DNA of 64,000 bases, taken from contig NZ_NPDS01000002.1 in assembly GCF_002811925.1 (NCBI RefSeq), positions 62,001-126,000 of the forward strand. Reading direction: 5' to 3'. The notes under the pieces are model-generated. The model was not told the DNA's origin and did no database searches. It saw only the letters and a list, made by a program, of their open reading frames with translations. The position numbers were made by a program, and so were the translations under genes. Source of the DNA: Leptospira barantonii (GTDB lineage Bacteria; Spirochaetota; Leptospiria; Leptospirales; Leptospiraceae). Positions 58,526 through 64,000 of the stretch are shown piece after piece; the first letter of the stretch is position 1, and every line of letters starts with the position of its first letter.

Positions 58526-60913
58526 CTAAGCGATCTCTTTTTGATCTATTAAGAATCTTTCATATTCCGTTTTGAGACAACGTTCGAAAGGAAGCCATCT
58601 TTGTTCGTCTATCAACGAATCGAAGTTTCTGAAAGACGCAAACTCGGACCAGACTTCCCGGAATGCGTTGATGAGAAGTTTTCGATAATACAAAAGATCC
58701 AAGTGGATCTTTTGATTTTTCCGTTTTAGGATCGGAATCATCTCTTCGGGAAGATACCATTGAGCCTTACTTTTCGCTTTTCGATTGAGAATCAAATAAC
58801 GGATCTTTTCTCCCGCTTGTACTTCGATTCCCATGTCTTTGAGATTGTAAAGTGAAACCGCGGTGGGGCCCGCAACCTCGTATTCGTCTAACGTTTTCGA
58901 AGTGGATCTGCGAATGAGAAGATCCTCCAAGGCAACCCGATCCGATTTCAACGCCGCGTCGTATCGATCGTAAATATTAAGAATTTCTGATTCTGCGTTT
59001 TTTAAATCGAGAACCGTGATTTTTTCCCGCATCCAATCGAGCATTTCCTGCTGAGCGTTTCTGATAAAGATGGGAAGGTCTTTTCGTCTGGCTCCGATTC
59101 CTCTGCACTTGAGTTGTCCGTTTTGAAATCTTCCCATGTATCGATTGGCCACGGGCATCTGCGGATCCTGGCTGGAGGAAGGAAACAAAAGCCAGGTGTA
59201 AATTCCGTCCACGTCGATTTTAACTTCCGTTTTACGGCCGATCTCGGAACAAAGAGAATCCAATTCTTCTTTTGAAAATGGGGAAGAATCTTCCTTACGG
59301 ATAAAGATGCTGTCCGTGATCGCGTGTATAAAAACGTAACCTCTTTCCTCCGCGATTTCTTTTGCGGTGAGGAGTTTCTCTCTTGCGAATGCGTTTACAC
59401 TTTCGTGACTTTCGAGTCTTCCGAACTTCGCGTTTCTATAACCGAGATATCCGAATGAAGTAACGAGCATCCACTTTAAGCTGGATTGTTTGAGATTGTA
59501 TTCATAAAGTTTTTTTTCGTATTTTTCTTCTTCGTGCGCCTCTTTGATTTTTTTCGTTTCGCTTTTGTAATAGGCTCTTCTATACAATACGTGGTCGAGT
59601 GCCTTGGCTACGATTCCTTTACGTTTTTTGCATATTCTATAACCCAGTCCCGGAACTCGGTTCACGTCGGGATCGTTCACACAACAAAGGCAGTTTACAC
59701 ATTCGGGAGAAATATTATGAATCACCATCGTACTCGGATACATCTGAGCGAAATCGAGTTGGGCCACATTCTCCGCCGTCATCCCGAAAGAAATATCGGG
59801 TTGAAATACGAGTCCGCCTTTGTCGGCTTCCAAAAGTTGAAGAGCCGTCTTTGGAGATTCTACCGCGCTTTTTTGCCAGGGAACAAGATAGCCGTCTCGA
59901 AGAGCCACGTCGGTTTCGATACTTGTCAAAGCCTTTCCGGTGGATGCCCTCGCCATCTTTTGTATCGGAAGTCTGGACAATCTCGCCAACTCCGCGATCC
60001 CTAAAAGATCGGCTTCCTTGTGAACGAAACTATTCTCGCGATCTATATGCCATCTTCCGAATAATGGATATGAAGGAGCGCGATACACGATCTTTCCATA
60101 CGTATTGAAACTCGTTCCTTTGGTTTGAATGTTTCTTCGGATCGGAGAAGTTCTATCCCTGTCGAAAGCGGGAAAAATTTTCAGACGTTGGGACTGGGTG
60201 AAAAGATACGGAAAAATGATCTGATCTCCGAAAGAGGAAAGAATGAGATCGGGATCTTCTTGTTTGAGAAGTCCGTCGATTTTCAGCAGAAGATCTTTCG
60301 GATTTTTTCCCGAAAATTCCCAAGAGCCGACTTCGTTTTCGAAAACCAAAGAATTCTCCTGCATCGGAATTCTATGACTCATCTTGAGTCTCATGGAAAG
60401 AACCTTGAAGTTCGGAATCTCGTATTCCACTCTTTCGATTTTATCCCCTTGGTCGGTTTGAATCGTTTCGATTTTTTTTCCGTGTTTGTCTTCAGTATAA
60501 TAAATTCTTAATTTACACAAAGGGAATATCTTCTTTTCCACCATGTAACTCGTGGGAACCTCTATATCCGAGTGATATATGTCGAACTTTTCGTAGAGGG
60601 CGTAGAGTTTTTTGGTGACTTTGGAAAGAATGGAAGGTCTGGAAACGGTAATTTCCAAAACCGGGACGGTGAGATTTTCGTAGAATAGTTTTTTATCTTT
60701 GATTTGAGGAATTCCGGAGATCGCGTCGAGTTCGTACATTCTTTGTACGAGTTTTTTGAGAATGGATTCTTCCCCTCTCGCATAAATGACCGGTTGATAA
60801 TAATCGTGGAATAGGACGGTTTCTCCGTTTTCCGTCAGAAGCCACAGATGGATCTTGTCTTCTATATGATAAATATCGAATAGAGTTCCTTCTATGTGTT
60901 GAGAATCGGACAT
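58526..60913 (-). CDS. Family-B DNA polymerase with degenerate proofreading domain
   Basis: A 795-residue family-B polymerase. Motif A is QLDFAQMYPSTM (D387), motif B SLKWMLVTSFGYLGYRN (K480), motif C HAITDSIF (D534), so both metal-binding Asp of the polymerase site are kept; the first Asp of the usual DTDS is Ile. The 3'-5' exonuclease is broken: where the DIE of Exo I should stand the sequence is LSMRLKMS, while Exo II keeps only FGDQIIFPYL and Exo III the Asp of KEADLLGIAEL. Next to motif A is a cysteine group CVNCLCC with C428. It lies at the end of a minus-strand cluster with a small protein and a RecA/RadA-like gene. Confidence 0.82.
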   Translation of the reverse strand: MSDSQHIEGTLFDIYHIEDKIHLWLLTENGETVLFHDYYQPVIYARGEESILKKLVQRMYELDAISGIPQIKDKKLFYENLTVPVLEITVSRPSILSKVTKKLYALYEKFDIYHSDIEVPTSYMVEKKIFPLCKLRIYYTEDKHGKKIETIQTDQGDKIERVEYEIPNFKVLSMRLKMSHRIPMQENSLVFENEVGSWEFSGKNPKDLLLKIDGLLKQEDPDLILSSFGDQIIFPYLFTQSQRLKIFPAFDRDRTSPIRRNIQTKGTSFNTYGKIVYRAPSYPLFGRWHIDRENSFVHKEADLLGIAELARLSRLPIQKMARASTGKALTSIETDVALRDGYLVPWQKSAVESPKTALQLLEADKGGLVFQPDISFGMTAENVAQLDFAQMYPSTMVIHNISPECVNCLCCVNDPDVNRVPGLGYRICKKRKGIVAKALDHVLYRRAYYKSETKKIKEAHEEEKYEKKLYEYNLKQSSLKWMLVTSFGYLGYRNAKFGRLESHESVNAFAREKLLTAKEIAEERGYVFIHAITDSIFIRKEDSSPFSKEELDSLCSEIGRKTEVKIDVDGIYTWLLFPSSSQDPQMPVANRYMGRFQNGQLKCRGIGARRKDLPIFIRNAQQEMLDWMREKITVLDLKNAESEILNIYDRYDAALKSDRVALEDLLIRRSTSKTLDEYEVAGPTAVSLYNLKDMGIEVQAGEKIRYLILNRKAKSKAQWYLPEEMIPILKRKNQKIHLDLLYYRKLLINAFREVWSEFASFRNFDSLIDEQRWLPFERCLKTEYERFLIDQKEIA

Positions 60914-61069
60914 TTTATTTCCAACTTGTTCTTCCGGTTTTTTTGTTTTTGCTTTTTCAAGGATTTATTTAAACTTGTTCCGACAAAGTATCGGATCGAA
61001 AAATGCTTGCAGAAAACGTAAATAACTTTTGAGTGCGTTTCGATTTTATCGACGTTTTACGTTGTCCGA

Positions 61070-61354
61070 TTAAAGTTCGAACGGATTCGTTTTCTCCGCG
61101 TTTTCTTTCAGTGTGATCACTTCCTTTTTCAATCGATACATCTCCTTTTTTAAATCTATCATCATCGTTAACAACATCGTGTCGATCGGATACGGACCCG
61201 ACGCCATCACTCCGGCTTGTACTTGCAATTTTGCGATTCGGATCAGATCGTCAAAAATTTCTTGATCGGGTTTGCGGAGTCCTCTTCGGAATTCCAGAAG
61301 ACCGGATTCGACTTGTTGCATCTGTCTGGAATATGGAGTTACTGTTCTGCCCAT
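61070..61354 (-). CDS. Small coiled-coil protein of the polymerase cluster
   Basis: A 94-residue protein with no known domain. It is helical, with a C-terminal heptad-like segment (LKKEMYRLKKEVITLKENA) that suggests a coiled coil. It overlaps the RecA/RadA-like gene upstream by 16 bases and has its own ribosome binding site GAGGTGA. The polymerase gene starts 156 bases downstream. A linking or processivity role between the two is inference from position. Confidence 0.65.
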   Translation of the reverse strand: MGRTVTPYSRQMQQVESGLLEFRRGLRKPDQEIFDDLIRIAKLQVQAGVMASGPYPIDTMLLTMMIDLKKEMYRLKKEVITLKENAEKTNPFEL

Positions 61355-62019
61355 ACTTTCACCTCGTGATTTTGATTCTTTTCATTCAACGCGGGAGAAT
61401 CGGAAGAATGCGAATACGGTTTTTTGATCGTTCTGATATAGGAAAGTTTGTCTTCGATCTTGAGTTCCCATAGATCGACGGAGGTTTCTACAAGTCTTGG
61501 AAAGAAATTCTTATAAGTGGGATGAGGATATTGCATCTTCTCCACGACGAGCACGGGCATTTCCATCGCGTGAAGACGTTCGAGTATAAGAAGCATCTTG
61601 TTTAAAAGAAAAATTCCTTCGTCCTCTTGAACGTCTCCGTCGAAGAACTGTTTACAGGGAGCCAGAAGAAAGTAGATCGTATCTTTTGCTCTTTCTTGCT
61701 CGATGGCTCGCAATGCATCCAAGATTTGATAGGGAGTAAAAGCCCTTTGAATCAGAATGTTTTCCAATAAGGTTTCGGGAGGAACTCTTCGTTTGCGCGT
61801 TTCTTCCGTAATTACAAACGGGTTGAAACGAATCGCACAATCCAGATTGAAGATCTTAAATCCGGATACGGCGAACGCGTATTCCCATTGCAGAGCCAAG
61901 TTGTAGATCCCGCTCATTCCGGTTAGCATTCCAAGACCTTTTCTTTCCCAACTCAAGATCGGATTGTAGAGAGGATCGTAATCCTGTGGAAACGAGGTAG
62001 GAAAGGTTTGTAGTTCCAT
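61339..62019 (-). CDS. RecA/RadA-like protein with degenerate Walker motifs
   Basis: A 226-residue protein. The Rad51/RadA-like pattern is visible from residue about 25: GLGMLTGMSGIYNLALQW sits where Walker A would be but lacks GKT; IFNLDCAIRFNPFVI corresponds to the strand with Asp/Arg-Phe; VPPETLLENILIQRAFTPYQ matches the region (LdNI..aRA) of RadA/DMC1; and LNKMLLILERLHAMEMPVLVVEK resembles the helix and strand after L1. It is probably not an ATPase. The relation is by pattern and order and should be tested by structure prediction. It heads a minus-strand cluster; no Shine-Dalgarno before its ATG. Confidence 0.6.
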   Translation of the reverse strand: MELQTFPTSFPQDYDPLYNPILSWERKGLGMLTGMSGIYNLALQWEYAFAVSGFKIFNLDCAIRFNPFVITEETRKRRVPPETLLENILIQRAFTPYQILDALRAIEQERAKDTIYFLLAPCKQFFDGDVQEDEGIFLLNKMLLILERLHAMEMPVLVVEKMQYPHPTYKNFFPRLVETSVDLWELKIEDKLSYIRTIKKPYSHSSDSPALNEKNQNHEVKVWAEQ

Positions 62020-62027
62020 TGATACTT

Positions 62028-62054
62028 ATTATATGATATGTATATAAATGTAAA
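62028..62054 (-). promoter_or_regulatory. Candidate promoter of the polymerase cluster, near-leaderless
   Basis: On the minus strand TTTACA (62054-62049) and TATAAT (62033-62028) are 15 bases apart. The ATG is only 8 bases after TATAAT and has no ribosome binding site, so the transcript may start at or within a few bases of the start codon. Confidence 0.45.
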
Positions 62055-62133
62055 GTATTTTCATTTTAAATGCTTGGGTAGAATGATAAAAAGGGAAGGC
62101 GAGTGGATGTAGGCGGTTGTCCTGCGCGGGAAT

Positions 62134-62315
62134 TGTGGTAGTTCCTACATTTTGTGGGACATAAGGTGTTGTGACGTGCCGATTCGATGCGTGCTGTGGT
62201 GGTTCCTACATTTTAAAAGACATAAGTGAGATTCTTAGTGAGAAGAAAGCGTATGAGTTCCCACATTTTCTCGAAGAACGAGATCACTTCCAGGCAACGT
62301 GGTAGTTCCCACAAA
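62134..62315 (+). repeat. Cluster of four TGTGGTAGTTCC-type repeats
   Basis: Copies start at 62134 (TGTGGTAGTTCCTACATTTT), 62195 (TGTGGTGGTTCCTACATTTT), 62252 (partial, TATGAGTTCCCACATTTT) and 62298 (CGTGGTAGTTCCCACAAAT). The distances are 61, 57 and 46 bases. GGGACATAAG and AGACATAAG follow the first two. The same element is at 12101. The region 62020-62387 has no gene. Confidence 0.75.
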
Positions 62316-62316
62316 T

Positions 62317-62348
62317 AAAAAAGGCGCCATTCATTCAGGCGCCTTTTT
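62317..62348 (-). terminator. Terminator of glyA, usable in both directions
   Basis: AAAAAAGGCGCC (62317-62328) and GGCGCCTTTTT (62338-62348) form an 11-base stem with a 9-base loop. The minus strand reads GGCGCC...GGCGCCTTTTTT, ending glyA about 40 bases after its stop. Confidence 0.85.
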
Positions 62349-62387
62349 CAAAAACGAAACGTTTCCGTTGTTCGTTTCGAACTTGGA

Positions 62388-63635
<1,248 letters not shown>

Positions 63636-63674
63636 CTGGCCCTTCTTTGTGATGATTCCGAGAAGAATTCCGAT

Positions 63675-64000
<326 letters not shown>

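Noticed and set aside
61354..62019. LexA (SOS) box upstream of the polymerase cluster
   Set aside because: No TTTG-N5-CAAA palindrome or similar SOS box was seen in the upstream region; the AT-rich imperfect repeats there are not convincing.
62134..62315. CRISPR array
   Set aside because: Repeats are imperfect, spacing is irregular (46-61 bases), and no cas gene is present; it is a dispersed leptospiral repeat.

Overview
The window reads as a chromosomal segment of a Leptospira species. The evidence is protein-level: a complete six-subunit alternative complex III of leptospiral type, flagellar hook genes with spirochaete-type FlgE, many lipoproteins with loose spirochaetal lipoboxes, frequent TTG/GTG starts, and the leptospiral intergenic repeat TGTGGTAGTTCCYACA. 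By eye the base composition is in the mid-40s % GC, higher than L. interrogans, which would fit one of the higher-GC species. That last step is inference. No rRNA, tRNA, CRISPR array, intact insertion sequence or prophage was found.

Layout. 1-4422: a truncated TPR-like membrane protein, a small zinc ribbon protein, an overlapping hypothetical/rsmD pair and a membrane sulfatase-fold enzyme. 4465-11129: carB, a DUF1499 lipoprotein, a thioredoxin-like protein and two unknown proteins. 11150-12270: an AT-rich orphan gene followed by GC-rich repeat DNA, the clearest foreign patch. 12272-16033: the hook operon fliK-flgD-flgE, then a GAF/HD-GYP protein. 18306-29740: a ferric-reductase-like flavocytochrome with a Crp-type regulator, a TPR protein with an IS66 TnpA-like tail, murD, a STAS protein, trpC, rlmN, a GT39-type glycosyltransferase, MaoC and DUF1493. 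29842-34933: small accessory genes, with two divergent regulator/target pairs (DoxX-MarR and hydrolase-TetR) whose palindromic operators are visible.

35230-43152 is the respiratory block actABCDEF plus an SH3 lipoprotein, closed by a good terminator. It should move electrons from quinol to a cytochrome c or directly to an oxidase; no oxidase gene lies in the window. 43348-51346 is a cell-surface block: an FG-GAP beta-propeller lipoprotein, then two paralogous lipoproteins flanking a TonB-dependent receptor, with a membrane-bound AraC-type regulator at the end. 52043-57008 holds two related small lipoproteins that bracket a secreted zinc phospholipase C/P1-nuclease-like protein and a Baeyer-Villiger-type monooxygenase.

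57517-62019 is the most unusual stretch. It has a free-standing LytTR regulator, a PycTM-like (Pycsar effector family) membrane protein with no cyclase beside it, and, on the minus strand, a three-gene cluster: a RecA/RadA-like protein without a working Walker A motif, a small coiled-coil protein, and a family-B DNA polymerase whose exonuclease motif I is gone. This resembles in logic, but not in parts, the ImuA-ImuB-DnaE2 mutasome. The window ends with a cluster of the leptospiral repeat, a terminator, glyA and the C-terminal part of a lipoate ligase-like gene.
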